Shown one piece after another: positions 17,901-29,992 of a stretch of 64,000 nt of DNA; within the stretch, counting starts at the first letter, position 1; each line of letters opens with the position of its first letter. Location: the NCBI GenBank assembly GCA_951640195.1, contig OX621170.1, positions 558,001-622,000 on the forward strand. The letters run 5' to 3'. This stretch comes from Porpolomopsis calyptriformis (taxonomy: Eukaryota; Basidiomycota; Agaricomycetes; Agaricales; Hygrophoraceae). A program made the translations under genes and the position numbers. Below the pieces are notes generated by a model. It was not told the origin of the DNA, made no database searches, and saw nothing but the letters and a program-made list of their open reading frames with translations.

Positions 17901-19710
17901 TCACTGATCTTTCCTGCGGCGAGTCCAATTGTATGCAGCATTCGGCCAGGATAATGGTATGACTACAGCCAGTCCTGGTTCCTTTTCCTCGTAGTCCACC
18001 ACCTCGATGTACTTCTCCAGCGAGAGAAGGTCTTCGGCTAGCTTGGGAACGTCGTCGTCATCATGATCCTCTTCGGCCTCATCATCCTTGTCCCACGAGG
18101 TGATGGAGAGCTTCTGGAGAGGGGACTGGAACGCGGCGCGCTCCTCCACCAGATTGACGAGCATGAGCACCGGAAGCGCCGGGTCGTCCTCGATCCGTAA
18201 CGTGCGCAGGAGAGGGCAGGGGAGAATGCGCTTCCCATCCCCCTGGCTCTCCCGTGGGCGGAGGGCGGTAAGGATGGCGCGGGTGTTGCGGGGGGAGTTC
18301 CAGCTGAAGACGCTGAGGGTGTGGATGGAGGGCACGGCGTCTAAGAACGTTTTCCAGGTTTCCAATGGGAGCCGGTTTGGATATTTATAATTGTCTCTGA
18401 TACGTAGGTGCTCTATGGCGTCCAGAGGGTAGCCACGGAATAGGGCGGGTTCGACTTGTAGAGGTTGAAAGGAGCCATACATGTACAGGACAGAGTCTAC
18501 GACGGCAACCAAAGGGATGCTTAGATGGAGTGTCGTTTGGCGGATAAAATATAGGCCCTTGACGGCGTGGAGGTTTGCCAAATGGGAAGAGTTGGCAGGA
18601 ATTAGGGAGGCAAGGTCCTCGTTGTCAAACAGTAAACGGTCGCCCCAAAGGTACATGTCAGTCTCGCGGGGAAGAACCAAATGGGAAAGAAACCGAGAAA
18701 CCAGCGATGCGGACGGCCAATCGCCGATGCTGAGTTCGCGAAGCTTGGTTAGATTGATGAGGCGGTCGAATGGGGGGGGCGGGAAGTCATTTACTTCTTC
18801 GATCGTAGGTCCGGCTTGAACCAAGACTAGTTCCTCCAGACATGGTGATGATTCTAGAACATCGAGGAACTGCGCGGTGGTCGGCCGCCCCTCCTCAGAT
18901 TGGTCAAATAAGCACAGGTGGGTAAGAGAGTTGAATTGATTTCCCGGCCACGAGGTAAAGTGTTCCAAAGTGAGTTGCCTTAGAAGCGGTGTCCGGCCGC
19001 CGAAGAGCGTGGGCAATGTAGGCGGCACACCAAATTTGTTATCTGTTACAATAGTCAAGCTTTCTAAAATGGGCGCTGGAAAATTGAGTTTCTGGAGCAA
19101 GGCAAACGGGGGATTACAAGTTTGGACATTGATGTGGAATTGTTGGATCCTGAAAGTATGAGAGACGAGGTTGTCGACCACATTTCTTGGGATGAGGGGT
19201 TGTCGAATCCCGAGATAGACTGTCAAAGGTGCTGTTAATGAGCGCTCCAGGCAGGTTTCTGCGGAAACAGAGTTGTCGATGGTAGCCCAGAGCGGAGGAT
19301 ATGAAATGGCCACGTCCCGCCAATTTCGGCAAATGTGAAGGAGAGTGTGCCATTCGCGATAACTATCGCAGTAAGAGCTCGAGGGTACAGGCATAAAACT
19401 CGGGATGGGTCTCTGGATCTGGGTGAATATGAGAACGAGCACCTCGGGTGGGAGGCGATTGATTGGGACAGAGAGATTTTGGAGGGTTCGAACGGAGGAG
19501 ATCGCATCCAAGAGTTTGGATTCCAATTGTTTGAGCTGGGATGAACTATAGGTCTGAGGCGTACCCGTGCTCGACGACGGGCTTTGGCCAGCATGTCAAA
19601 AAGGCGGGCTGGATTAACAGTATGATGGACACACACCCGTCGCCCTTCACGTTCAACTTTAAAAGGAAAGAATCGATCAGACTTGAGGTGTCTAATTCTG
19701 AGCTAGACAT
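17901..19710 (-). CDS. F-box-like protein (expanded Agaricomycete family)
   Basis: The main exon (17901 to about 19555) encodes a short F-box-like segment, VPINRLPPEVLVLIFTQIQ, then WHTLLHICRNWRDVAISYPPLWATI. It is followed by ~400 residues of irregular leucine-rich repeats (LTHLCLFD, CLEELVLVQAG, LRELSIGDW, IEHLRIRDN) and an acidic end. F-box proteins recruit substrates to SCF ubiquitin ligases; the target is unknown. The long frame has no ATG near its start. A consistent solution is an ATG at 19708-19710 (MSSSELDTSSLIDSFLLKLN) with a 55-nt GT-AG intron joining to the main exon. I consider this start likely but not certain. Confidence 0.85.
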
Positions 19711-19980
19711 CGCGCTCTTCTATGGGTCCACCTTGGCACACGGGAAATACGTCGAAGCTGACCGTTTCGACCCGAATGTTGAATGTTGGACGAACCAAAG
19801 GTGGTTGGTGCGGTGAGATCCGAGAAAACCGTTGTGCTGTAAAACATTGCCAAAACGAGCGTAGGAGCTCTTCCTTCAAGCGTTGCCCAGGTCGTTTCTA
19901 TGTCATCTACACCGCTTACTTTGGTCGAAAAGAAACGCATTTCTCAATGCAACGGTGAAGATGGACGTGAAACTGAGAGT

Positions 19981-20025
19981 GGGATACAGACTGGGATACA
20001 GACTGAGATACAGACTGAGATACAG
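19981..20025. repeat. 12-bp minisatellite, 3.75 copies
   Basis: The unit is GGGATACAGACT twice, then GAGATACAGACT, then a partial copy. It lies between the F-box gene start and the 3' end of the NB-ARC gene. Apart from this array I see nothing coding in 19711-20211. Confidence 0.85.
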
Positions 20026-20211
20026 TATATCTGAATACCTGTCAATCTGGGAGAATCAGACCAATCGAGCCACGGTCAAGTGGAATTTATTCATTCAGTG
20101 AATCATCCAACCTATCTGACGAATGAACAGTGATATTAAAAGTCATCAGGTAAACGAAGGGCGCGTCTGTCACCGAGAACAAGTTACCAAGCTAACGACT
20201 CTGATCACTAA

Positions 20212-22954
20212 CTAACCACTTGGGAGAGATTCTTCGTCCTGGTTCGCATTCTCCTCACTGGCTTGGTACCGCAACAGATTCGTAAGGTTGTTGGCGACCG
20301 TCTGTGTGCGTGGGTGACTGCTCCCGAGACACTTCTCCAGACCGGATAAGGCCGCTTTGTAAAATGCAGCTGCTTCGTCGTACCGTTCTTTCCGCTGATA
20401 CATAGTCGCGAGATTGTCCATCGAGGCGAGCGTGTCTGGGTGATTGGCGCCTATAATCTTTTCCCGGTTTGCCAATACCTGTTTATAAAGCACCTCTGCC
20501 TCATCGTACCGACTTTGAGAAACATAAACCCAGGCAAGATTGTCCATTGAGATGAGCGTGTGTGGGTGATTGGCCCCTATAACCTTCTCCTGATTTGTCA
20601 ACACCTGCTTAAGAAGTGTCTCTGCCTCATCGTACCGTCCTTGAGACCAAAATAGGGATGCAAGATTGTGCCTCGAGGAGAGCGTGTCGGGGTGATTGGT
20701 CCCTAGAAGTTTCTCCAAGCTGGCTAACGTCTGCTTAGAAAGCACTTCTGCCTCTTCATAGCGTTCTTGCGACACATACACTAGTGCAAGATTGTGCATC
20801 GAGGTAAGTGTGGATAGGTGATTGGACCCTAGAAGCTTCTTCGTGCTGGTCAACTCCTGCTTATAAAGTGTCTCTGCCTCGTCGTACCGTCCTTGATGCC
20901 TATATACCAATGCAAGATTGTGCATCGAGGTGAGCGTGTCCAAGTGATCGGTTCCTAGATCCTTCTTCCTCTCTTCAAGCACTTGATTGCACAGCTCCTC
21001 GGCCTCATCGTATCGTCCACGGCGCCATAGGTAGACCGCCATAGTTGCCTTGGCCTCGGTCAGTTCACTGTTCATGCCGTACGCGTCATCCCATGCTTCA
21101 TTCAAAGATCGAATGTGTGGCATGAACTTCTCATATTCAGGCCATGACTGGGGTAATTCGTGGGCTTCGATATCCTCGAACGCACCACAGGCAAGCGACA
21201 CAGATAATTGGAGCCACTCTCGGTAGCTTTCTTCTGTTCTCGCTGACTCCTGCATCATGAATTGGATCAAATCATGCATCCACAACAAGGAGTCTCCGAT
21301 CGTCGGTAGATGTTCAACGAGAGACAGGCTGTTGAGTTTTCGTATGGCTTTTTGAAATTCGATCGGTGACAGGATGAGAGAAATAAGTGACTGGGATTCC
21401 GAAGATATCCGAGGTGTCAGTGTGATGTAGCCTGCCTGGGTTCCCACACCCTGGTCCTTGGGTCGACGACGCTTGCTCCATTCCATCAGCTTTTGTAATG
21501 GGGTACGTTTGGGTACTGACAGTGGCAATGGCGAAGAGGGCATCGAGGAACGAGACGATTCCGAGAGAGTAGCATTAAGCGGTGACGGGTTGAGAAGTAG
21601 CCCTTGGTTCGCCTGTTGGCGCGACAGCTGTTGGGCCCCTTGAACAATCATCTCCACAGGTATACTTTCCGGGTCAAGGAATGAGAGAACTTTCAGGAGA
21701 TTGCTGATATCCTGAGATTCTTCGTTCAATTGGTTGAATTGATTGGCAAACGTAGCCGCAACAGATCGCTCCTCGTAGGAATTTAAATCATTCTCCCATT
21801 GAATTACCTGTCAGTATATGTAAACACGTGCATTCAACAGAAGGGGCAGAAAGATAAACCTACTTCTAATTTGTGTTCGCTGTTATACAACTTGAGCATG
21901 TTACCAAGAGTGGTCCCCGTTTCTTTCATGAACGATGCTGTGTGAACAACAGCAAGAGGCAAACGACCGACACATTTCACTAGTTCTTCGGCTTCCTTTA
22001 TTAAAGATGGCGTCGCGGCATCTGAATCGATACCTGCATCGTTGACAAGAAGGTTTGTCGCCTCTTTCACGTCCAGCGCCTGAAGTCTGAGTATTGGATA
22101 TCGTACTCCCGCTGAATTCACTAACGCCTCGGCAATTCCAACCGTTCGTGTCGTAAACAGAATGTTTCCTTTGGGATTTTGGCGGGGTAGATGCGAGCGA
22201 AGGAAATCCAGTGTGTCTTGGTGAACATTGTCAATGATCAGAAGCCAATTCGTATGATCGTCTCCATGCGATCCTTCTAACCAAAGTCTAGCTGAAGTCA
22301 GTTTTGCGTTTTGCTCTCGAAGGAAGCGATCACGATCATCAACGAGATCGAGGATTTTCGCGAATCCTTGGGTTAGCTTGTCGACATTCGTAGCCGATGA
22401 CCAGAATATATGCGAATACGAGCGGTTGTCGAACAATACTTTAGCGTACCACAAAAGTAGCTGCGTCTTCCCTACGCCTGGCATGCCGTATATAGCGCAA
22501 CGACTTGGTAGATCGCCTAGGCGTTTATTCAACGCTGCCTTTAAAAACTCGAATTCTTTTTCTCTTCCGGTGAAATGTACCGAAAGACGGTCGATAGGAG
22601 CATCGTTAATGCGTTGAGGTCCTCCTGGCCGGCGGCTCGTATTCTCTCCTAGAAGTTACAAGAAAAGTTAGAATGGATATTAACAAGTTTTTATATGCGA
22701 AGCAGATGGCAGACTGAAGATCAGCTAGAAGACATCTTCCGTGCAACATTTGACTTGGGCAAGCACAAAAGAGTAGTCACCCGCCAAATCAAATGACATC
22801 TGCACCACATTGGAAGGTCGAGTCACTGACCTGGCGAGGGCGTAGAAGGGAGGTGATAATAGGTTTGATCGTGTCCGACCAAGTTGACTGTACCCTGCAA
22901 GTTGACACTCTGAATATTTACGTTAACGGTGGGGGCCAACGAATTGCTTGTCAT
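20212..22954 (-). CDS. NB-ARC-TPR STAND receptor (fungal NLR-like)
   Basis: This is a signal-transduction ATPase with C-terminal tetratricopeptide repeats, the architecture of fungal NLR-like receptors implicated in non-self recognition and cell death. The start at 22954 gives MTSNSLAPTVNVNIQS followed by GTVNLVGHDQTYYH, a short Asn/Gln/Tyr-rich segment. It is then spliced across an intron of about 180 nt. VHFTGREKEFEFL leads into the NB-ARC: P-loop YGMPGVGKTQLLL, Walker B WLLIIDNV, sensor ILFTTR and the GLPLA-like GRLPLAVVH. A ~57-nt intron follows KLE. The C-terminal half has about six 42-residue TPRs of the NPDTLxSMxNLAxVYxxQxRYDEAE type. No catalytic effector domain is present at the N-terminus. 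The short motif there may be the signalling part (see findings). The frame is open throughout, so it is probably functional. Confidence 0.92.
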
Positions 22955-23219
22955 AACGAGGATGATGGTAGAGTGAAAGAGATCAGCCAATAAGCGCCCA
23001 ATCACAGCCTTTTTGCGACCCACGCCGGAGTCCCTTATCCAGATTTGGGTATCACTTAACCTAACCTATAGAAAGAAACATCAAAACCATCGCCACTCGA
23101 GGTCATTCAGTTCAAATACAGATTGCTGCTGAAACCACATACATTTTCCGTGCGTAGAGCAAAAATGACAGTCATTGGTTGACCGTTGCAGATTGAGTGT
23201 AAAAAGGGAGCGGAGAAGA
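22955..23219. other. Intergenic, no feature seen
   Basis: Upstream region of the NB-ARC gene. No open frame with recognisable content, RNA gene or repeat was found here. Confidence 0.5.
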
Positions 23220-24165
23220 CTAAATGAAAACTAGAAAATATTATACATGTGAGCAAGGGAAGCCTTTCCGCAGGCGCAACGTCTGCAAGGACACCGTCCA
23301 CACGCACAACATAGCTCTCTGGGTTAACACTCATCTTTGGTGTTATGTGGTTCCACCTCACATCATCCTTTGTCACCTTACGACAGCGTCGCACAGCTTG
23401 CGCTTGGAGAGATTGTAAGCGGGAATAGTCCAGAGGAGAGATTCGAGAAACAAAAGAAGCAGAGTTCAGCGATGCAGGGTCCGCTTCGGAGCTCCACATA
23501 GGTTTGGAGGAGGGTTGGATGATGCGTTCGTGTCGCCCAACCAAGAAAACCGATTATCCTCTCACTGTGGAGAAAGAAAGTACTTGTGCCAAGACAATAA
23601 CACCCGATTTCAAAATCATCTCAGGTTTTGCGCTGGCAGTCTTGGGCTTCCGAAGTACGCACCGCCAAATGGCTGATTTTTCATGTATTTCCGCGCTAAA
23701 CAGGGTGAGTTCTAGCCTAGGTAAAAGTGAGAAACTCAACGAAGCTTACGGATTTATGGTATATACCGTTTGACTTGCATGCTGTCCGGCTTTTCAAAGC
23801 CACCCAAAGGGGACAAGAGATCAGGGCTGCCTCATTTTGCTGACTGTTCTCCAAGTCCGGCTAACAACTTCGCGACCCATTGCTTGAAAATATGAGGTAA
23901 TCACAGAAATAGCGGCTGTCGTCAAGGGAGTCCTCGGCTGGTATGATTTCTGCACGTTTACGAGATTCAGTAAAGGTAAGATCTTCGGGGATGCTTTGCT
24001 CAGGTAGTGACAAACCATGGGCATCTTGTAAAATAATGAACATAAGGATTTGAATAATCAAGGATTATCCTATCATTTGGCGGATTGGTGGACCAAGGGA
24101 GAACATTGTTCGTCCGCAACCAACAACAATGTCAGGCGCCGCCTGAGAAGGTATTGGTTTTAGAG
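23220..24165 (-). pseudogene. Decayed urease, C-terminal part of the alpha domain
   Basis: Conserved urease-alpha blocks appear in the correct order on the minus strand but in shifting frames. They are GGAPDIVV (~24150), NVLPWSTNP (~24100), MVCHYLSK then IPEDLTFTESRKRAE and IPAEDSLDD (~24020-23915), AMGREVVSRTWRTVSKMR (~23885-23825), AKPEMILKSGVIV (~23640-23595), KPMWSSEADPASLNSASFVS (~23500-23440), and CRKVTKDDVRWN, TPKMSVNPESY and RVDGVLADVAPAERLP (~23385-23250). In intact ureases these run from the active-site region to the C-terminus. At least three frame changes break it, one just before the terminal residues. The first ~550 residues are absent. A full-length urease with introns could not explain the gaps. 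It is an old partial copy, about 22 kb from the urease 5' part in the same orientation. Confidence 0.85.
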
Positions 24166-24339
24166 CTAGTGAGATTTCAAAACACTCGACGGCACCTTCA
24201 GTGTAACCCCGCTAGCGATAACCCCACGCGCCCTTTTCGCTTGAAAGTCACGAACGTAAGCCAACCGCAGATTGTCCATCACTCGCGGGTACAACAACAA
24301 GACAGCCGAGCCCCACCCTCCCCCAACGCCGAACGAACG

Positions 24340-24939
24340 CTATATCTCCTCCAAATAATGCTGCACGATTAAATGCTCGATATCCGCCCTCCGCACCATG
24401 AACCGATGGCCCTTCCTAAAATCGATGCTCCCCAACTCGGTCTGGATGACCCCGCAGTCGCGCACGACGCGGACGAGGACGTGCAGGTCCCGGGGCGGGT
24501 GCGTGATACTCGCCGTGATATCCAGCTCGTGCGAGAACTCGGCACGGAACGACATCACGGACGCGTTGTACTGCCGCAGGTAGTCGACCTCGTGCGGCGA
24601 GAGCCGGCTGCGGACGTCCTGATCGGACAGGATGTGCGGCAGCGCCCCGCCCACGTCCCAGTACATGTCCTTCAGGCGGTCGATACGGTGCGCGTGGTAG
24701 GCCAGAAGACACCGCTTGTTCCGCGCGATCGCGGTCTGGTACACGAAGAGCGCCGGCGGCGGCGGGTTCTCGTGCACCAGCAAGTTGGCGGCCTTCTCGA
24801 GGTCGCGTTGCTCCCGGATGATGGAACGAATCAGGGTGTCGTTGTACTTGAGCAATGTATCGGCGGACGTCGACCGCTTAGACTCCATCACAAGCTGTGT
24901 GCCCAGTTCACCGAATTGACGCGACGTCTCGTTGCTCAT
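24340..24939 (-). CDS. PSF1: GINS complex subunit Psf1
   Basis: An intronless gene of 199 residues, the usual Psf1 length. GINS (Sld5-Psf1-Psf2-Psf3) joins Cdc45 and Mcm2-7 to form the replicative CMG helicase in the nucleus. Family marks are the N-terminal helices (FGELGTQLVMESKRS, YNDTLIRSIIREQRDLE), the ARNKRCLLAYHAHRIDRLKDMYWD core, LSPHEVDYLRQYN, and a C-terminal beta-rich B domain (LHVLVRVVRDCG, TELGSIDFRKGHRF, ADIEHLIVQHYLEEI). It is head-to-head with SEM1, with 112 bp between ATGs. Third positions are strongly G/C-rich compared with flanking DNA. Confidence 0.96.
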   Translation of the reverse strand: MSNETSRQFGELGTQLVMESKRSTSADTLLKYNDTLIRSIIREQRDLEKAANLLVHENPPPPALFVYQTAIARNKRCLLAYHAHRIDRLKDMYWDVGGALPHILSDQDVRSRLSPHEVDYLRQYNASVMSFRAEFSHELDITASITHPPRDLHVLVRVVRDCGVIQTELGSIDFRKGHRFMVRRADIEHLIVQHYLEEI

Positions 24940-25051
24940 CGTTGATGATGATCGTCAAAAAATAAAAAAATATTGAGGTAAGGTCACGTGCTTCATCCCC
25001 TCTTCTCTCTTCTTCGTGGCTTTGGCTGGGCTACATCAAAAAGTATTCAAC
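24940..25051. promoter_or_regulatory. PSF1/SEM1 bidirectional promoter with TCACGTGC
   Basis: Only 112 bp separate the two start codons. The interval contains TCACGTGC (24984-24991), a core for bHLH factors such as Cbf1, next to an A/T-rich stretch. The same octamer occurs in the SWD2/RPB5 promoter. Confidence 0.6.
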
Positions 25052-25522
25052 ATGTCATCACCCGCCCCCGCATCGACCTCCAAGTCTACTGCAGACATCA
25101 CCAAAAAGTCCACCGACGCGAAAGAAGAAGAAACCCAACCACACCTTGGCGTACTCGAAGAGGATGACGAATTTGAAGAGTTCCCAACCGCAGGTCTGTT
25201 GACTTATTTGATGTTAACGTCACCGGACACGCACACATCCTCTCTCTCTCTCCGGCAGATTGGGACGACTCGCAGACCTCTTTGGCCCATCTCGGAGGCG
25301 CAACGCCTGGCGCTGCCAAATCAGGCGGGGACAAGCTCTGGGAGGATAACTGGGACGATGATGATATCGAAGAAGAGTTTAGCGTGCAGTTAAGGTATAT
25401 AAACAAGCCTCAAATATTATCCGTGTTTTCAATTCTTATCTCTACCCTACAGGAATGAACTGGCCAAAACGGCAGCTGCAGCAACGGCCGTTGCAACATC
25501 CGAGGACGCGATGGTGCAGTAA
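25052..25522 (+). CDS. SEM1: 26S proteasome subunit Sem1/Dss1
   Basis: A small, very acidic protein of about 113 residues from three exons. The diagnostic segments are GVLEEDDEFEEFPTA spliced to DWDD, then LWEDNWDDDDIEEEFSVQLR and the C-terminal helix NELAKTAAA. Sem1 is a lid subunit of the proteasome and also part of TREX-2 and, in many eukaryotes, BRCA2 complexes. The N-terminal Ser/Thr/Lys-rich stretch is longer than in yeast, as is common in basidiomycetes. The stop TAA is at 25520-25522. Confidence 0.96.
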
Positions 25523-25739
25523 TATGTATCAAAGCCAAGATTCTCGGGTCATGCATGAAGTATCTAGATACAAGGGATCATCATCGTCATCGCCACCGAT
25601 TGATATCATCCCAATACCATACTTATACAACTTCAGGGACATGCTACGTAAATGGCAAAAAAAAGAAAAATATGCCCGTCCGAAGGTAATACTATCATTA
25701 TGCCTTGATTCAAGAATCGTCCAAGAGAAGAAAGAAAAA

Positions 25740-28722
25740 TCAAGCAACTTGCTTCTCGTCCACTACTGCTGATGCCTTCTCTGTTTGCACGATAGAGAAC
25801 GACGACTCTTCGAGGAGACCCATTTGGGAGGTGTCGTAGCCATTAGCCTCGAGGTATTCACGAAACTGGTCCGAAGGGCACCAATAAGCACAACAGAAGA
25901 AGAGGAGAATACGAAGACAGACCTCTCTATCTTCCTCCCGCATACCATCATGAGACAATGGCTTGATGAACAAGAATGTGATCAGAGCGCTGAGAATGGC
26001 CAGACCTGTCATAAGAATATCAACCAGTACTTTCACAATGCAGGGAAACCCTACGTACCACTTCCAAACCAGAACGGCCCAGTATTACCCCTGACAGTAG
26101 AATCGCCTCCAAAATCTGTTGTGTTCCAGGTCAACGTAGTCATTCGGAATCTACAGAAACAATCCTTATCCCATCCGCTCCCTTGACTTACCATCAATCA
26201 TAAGAGGGAAGGCTGTCATTCGAGAATCATGTCGTATCTCTTATCAAGGTGGCGAAGCAGGGGGAGGACTCACTCCATGTACCAATAAACGCTCCAACTT
26301 TACCGATAGCAGCAGCCAGGCCGTAGAATTGACCACGGACGGCCGTGCAGCTACTTTTGCTGGCCAACAGGCCGATGCAATTGCCAGGGCCTGAATGGGA
26401 GGGGGGGATAAGCAAAATGGAAATCGGGACAATCTAAAAAAGAAAAAACGCACCGACTTCTCCCATAGTCAAGAAGATCCCATAGATGACCTATTGTGTA
26501 TATCAATCAAATAAAAATACTTGTGGTGGTGAAGAACAGAAGACTCACGGCAAAGGCAGCAATGTGTTTTGTCAATCTGTCGGACGCATGCATGAGGGCA
26601 GACGCACAAATCAAAATAAACAAGAGGAACATACGGAACATAAGCTCCACTCATGATGAAGCCAATGACAGCTTGGGCTAAAAGGCCGAGAATCTATCAA
26701 AGACGGGTTATGCCAGAAACAGACCGCAGGATGAGACACGTATTCACCATGGTGTTCTTAGGGCCGAGGTAATCTACAAAGAAGGCACCACCGACGGCTC
26801 CTGTTGTCAGGGAGAGGCGTTGAGTTGTGAAAGGACTTGTGTTTTTTGGATGTGGGTTGCGTTACCTGGTATATAAAACAAGCTGAGGGAAAGATGTTGA
26901 GAGAGAGCGTGAAGGAGTGGTCGAAGGAATGACACACGTACTTGATGATAACGTTCCATCCGAAAACGATGCTCAAGGCCGTGGAGTTTCCAGTGATACT
27001 GTGAGCATTAACGATGAGCAAGAGGATACTGGAGACGAAAGGTATGCATACTTATTCACGACAGTGGAAGAGTAGATTCCGAACTCGAGGATGGTTAGAA
27101 TACTTGTTGTGATAAGGTCGAAGAATAACTAACGGGGTAACTGTCACATGCCAAAAGATACCATGAGGGATTGGAAACGCAGTCAATACGAAAATCAACC
27201 TACGTGATGAAATCATATATAAACCTGGGGACTTTATTTGACAAGCAGCGTTAAGGTGTAACAAAAAAATGCGTACCATGTAGCCGAAATTGCAAAAAGT
27301 CTCAAGCCGTAACGGCGGAAGATGAGCCTGTAAGGTATCTTGGCACGTTTCATCGAATCTGCCTTGAATCGATCGGGCTCTTCCATTCTCAGACGCCATA
27401 TGAAGACGGCTAAAGCTGGGAATACGCCAAGAGCGAGCGATCCGCGCCAAACGGCTCGGAGGTGATTGGGGCCGAAGCTGTGGATGATGGTTATGGAGAG
27501 GGGGTATTTGAACGTTCTCGGATCGCTTACATCCAGTAGAGTAGCAAGGGAGTGAAGGCGGAGATGACAAAGCCCAAATCGATCATGGCATCTGTGACGA
27601 GATCAGATGGGGACAGGTGAAGGAGGGGGGAAACGGAACGGACTGGTGGCGAGGACGAACCACCGGTGTTGTGCGTTTCTCTTGATGCCGGGTTCTTCGG
27701 ATTGTTCAGAAGCAGAGACTGAGCCGCAAGGATACTCGGCGCCCACGCCGATTCCGAGAAGGAAACTGCCACGAGGGGTTGGTTATGAACTAGAGGATTG
27801 AACGGAGAGATAGGTACCGGCAAGCGCTGAGCATGGCCAAAAGTCCACCGATACTTCCATGGGCACCTTGGGAGCAAGCGGACAAGAAGGAGAATAGGGC
27901 GACGATTCCGGTGGCAGACATCTGAGGAAGGAAGAGAGATTAAGAGAAGAATGTGATCGGGGAGGAGGAGGGAGATACCATTCCGAACTTGCGGCCGACT
28001 TTATCGGAAAGATAACCGAATGAAAGCATGCCGACTACGGTTCCGGCAAAGCCAAGACTGGTCAAGGTCTTGCTGTAGTTGTGAGATTTGAGAGCATCTT
28101 TCCCATAGACGCGAGTGAGAACTATGAAAAGAGTGTGAGGGTGAGTTTTTGAAAGGTTGGAGATGTGCGAACGAGTGTTGACTTCGTGAAAAGAGGTTGG
28201 TTCGTGAGATGCAGAGGGAGATGATATGAGACGTACCACTTCCAATGACACCGTTGGCATAACCTGGAAAGAGGATTAACGGATGGAAGGATATAAAATC
28301 AGAACAAAATAAATACCGTCTGAAAAGAGGGCGGTACCGCAACTATGGAAGAAGGGGTGAGCGAAAAGATACAAGAAAATAAGGAAAACAAACGCGAAGA
28401 TGAGGGACACGCTTGAAAGACCTGTTTTCGTTGCCATAAGAAAAACGGTGAGAGTGAGGGAAGACTTACTGGAAGGAATCAGTGGGGCTTCTTATGAAGC
28501 TTCTTGACGAATGGAATTTCGGGTATTTCAAGATCGGAACGGGAATTGATGGGGAACATACGGTATCTGACAGAAGGAAGACAAAATCAACGAACGTGTG
28601 TTGAACAAGCATGGAACTGACCATTTGCCGATGCCTCGCAGACGACCTGTGGAGGGACATTCAATCATATATCACCACAACTCACCAGTCCGTTTAATCG
28701 GTTGAAAATCCTCAAAGAGCAT
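25740..28722 (-). CDS. GIT1: MFS permease, GIT1 / phosphate-symporter group
   Basis: A 12-helix major facilitator with many very short exons. Recognisable blocks in order are [44 protein letters not shown] (MFS motif A), [19 protein letters not shown], a central loop with [12 protein letters not shown], then [47 protein letters not shown] and [23 protein letters not shown]. The last exon has DGMREEDRE spliced to [16 protein letters not shown]. This matches the Git1-type glycerophosphodiester/phosphate:H+ symporter group, so plasma-membrane uptake of phosphate compounds is likely. The first exons are unclear. The start at 28722 ([13 protein letters not shown]) is a best guess, and one junction near 28575 does not resolve cleanly. 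Confidence 0.85.
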
Positions 28723-29992
28723 CTGAATTCCACCTTCACTCACTTTTCCATGAGACCATCACGTTCAAGCAACGGACAGAACTTTTATTTCAAGTAACAA
28801 AAACATTTGGTTGTCACGGCCATCAATCGAAGACGACAAGTCGACCCTGATCGCACGTTTCCACCATGAAAACTGTGGACTCGAGACGAGTGCAGCGATC
28901 GGTGGATGATTGAAACTCCGGTCTGTATTTACTTGTAGTTAAAAAGAATGGATAGGATCAGATGGGCACCATACTTTCTCTTTCTGTTGTCTCGTACTCT
29001 GTCCGTGCGTAGAAGAGAGAAGAGGCGTTGTTAAGGGGTGGAAGAATGTGTATCTACGCGTCGTGTTCAGAAACAGTCCTTACACGAATCGAAATTCGAA
29101 ATCAAACAAGGCGACCAGAAACGGATAGAGCGCCAAATGTCGTTAACATCCTATGCGTATGGGTTCGGTTCTCCGTATCAAAGGTGGGTTGGAACCGCCG
29201 CCAAGCATGATGCCGCCGGTGAGCACCGTGGTCTTCCCACTGTCTTCAACCAGTCAACAAACGCACGAGCCCGTCTTGTCTGTTTCCTCCGAGACATTTT
29301 GGACAGCGAGGGCTGGAAAGTGGGATGAGGGAGGGTAGGACTCGGGAGAGCTTGGGGTAGAAGAGGACACGCATATGTCCGAGAAGGAAGGAACAAATCT
29401 GGCCGAGATCAGGAACGTTGGAGATACTCTCCACGAATTAAGGGAGGAAAGGGAAGCGGACGAGGGGATGACAATTTCGTCTACCGCCACGGAAAATAGA
29501 TGTCCTTCCTCCGTGTCTTGTTTCAAGATCAATTACGCGAGAGGGTGCGATCAGTATTTACGGAAAGGTGATTTCATTTGGGGGAACAAAGCCAACTCCG
29601 TCTGACCAGACGGACGACAACTTTCTTACCGTAACGGACGGAAGATCGACAAAGATATACTAACGACCGCCAAATAAGGAGATTGGTGGCAAGACAGGAT
29701 AATGGAAGAGGGAGGGTGTGTTTGACAAGGACCAGGCACAGCAACTTGAACCATGAAGCAGATCGTCTACGGGGTGTGGGAACACGGAGAAGCCGGCTTC
29801 GAGAATGAGACCGAGGATGGGATGTCGGATTGTGATAGAAGATGGGTGGACAGATGAGATAGCTGATGGCATGATAGATGGTGATGCGGAGTCCAACTGA
29901 AGTCGGTAATCACAGCACCGATGTAATTTGGGTGTCTGTTTCTGAGGTACTTCATTGATGACCGAGATGTCTTTGATGAAGGATTGAAATCC
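28723..29992. other. 1.3-kb gap without a recognisable gene
   Basis: There are several short open frames on both strands. None has a recognised domain, codon pattern or plausible splicing partner. It separates the GIT1-like gene start from the NACHT-ankyrin 3' end and may hold an unrecognised small gene or regulatory sequence. Confidence 0.4.

Noticed and set aside
24373..24945. 190-residue plus-strand ORF opposite PSF1
   Set aside because: Antisense shadow of a GC3-rich gene. Its Arg/Val/Asp-rich composition reflects that.
29028..29605. Short ORFs in the gap before the NACHT-ankyrin gene
   Set aside because: No family resemblance and no consistent splicing. Reported only as an unassigned gap.
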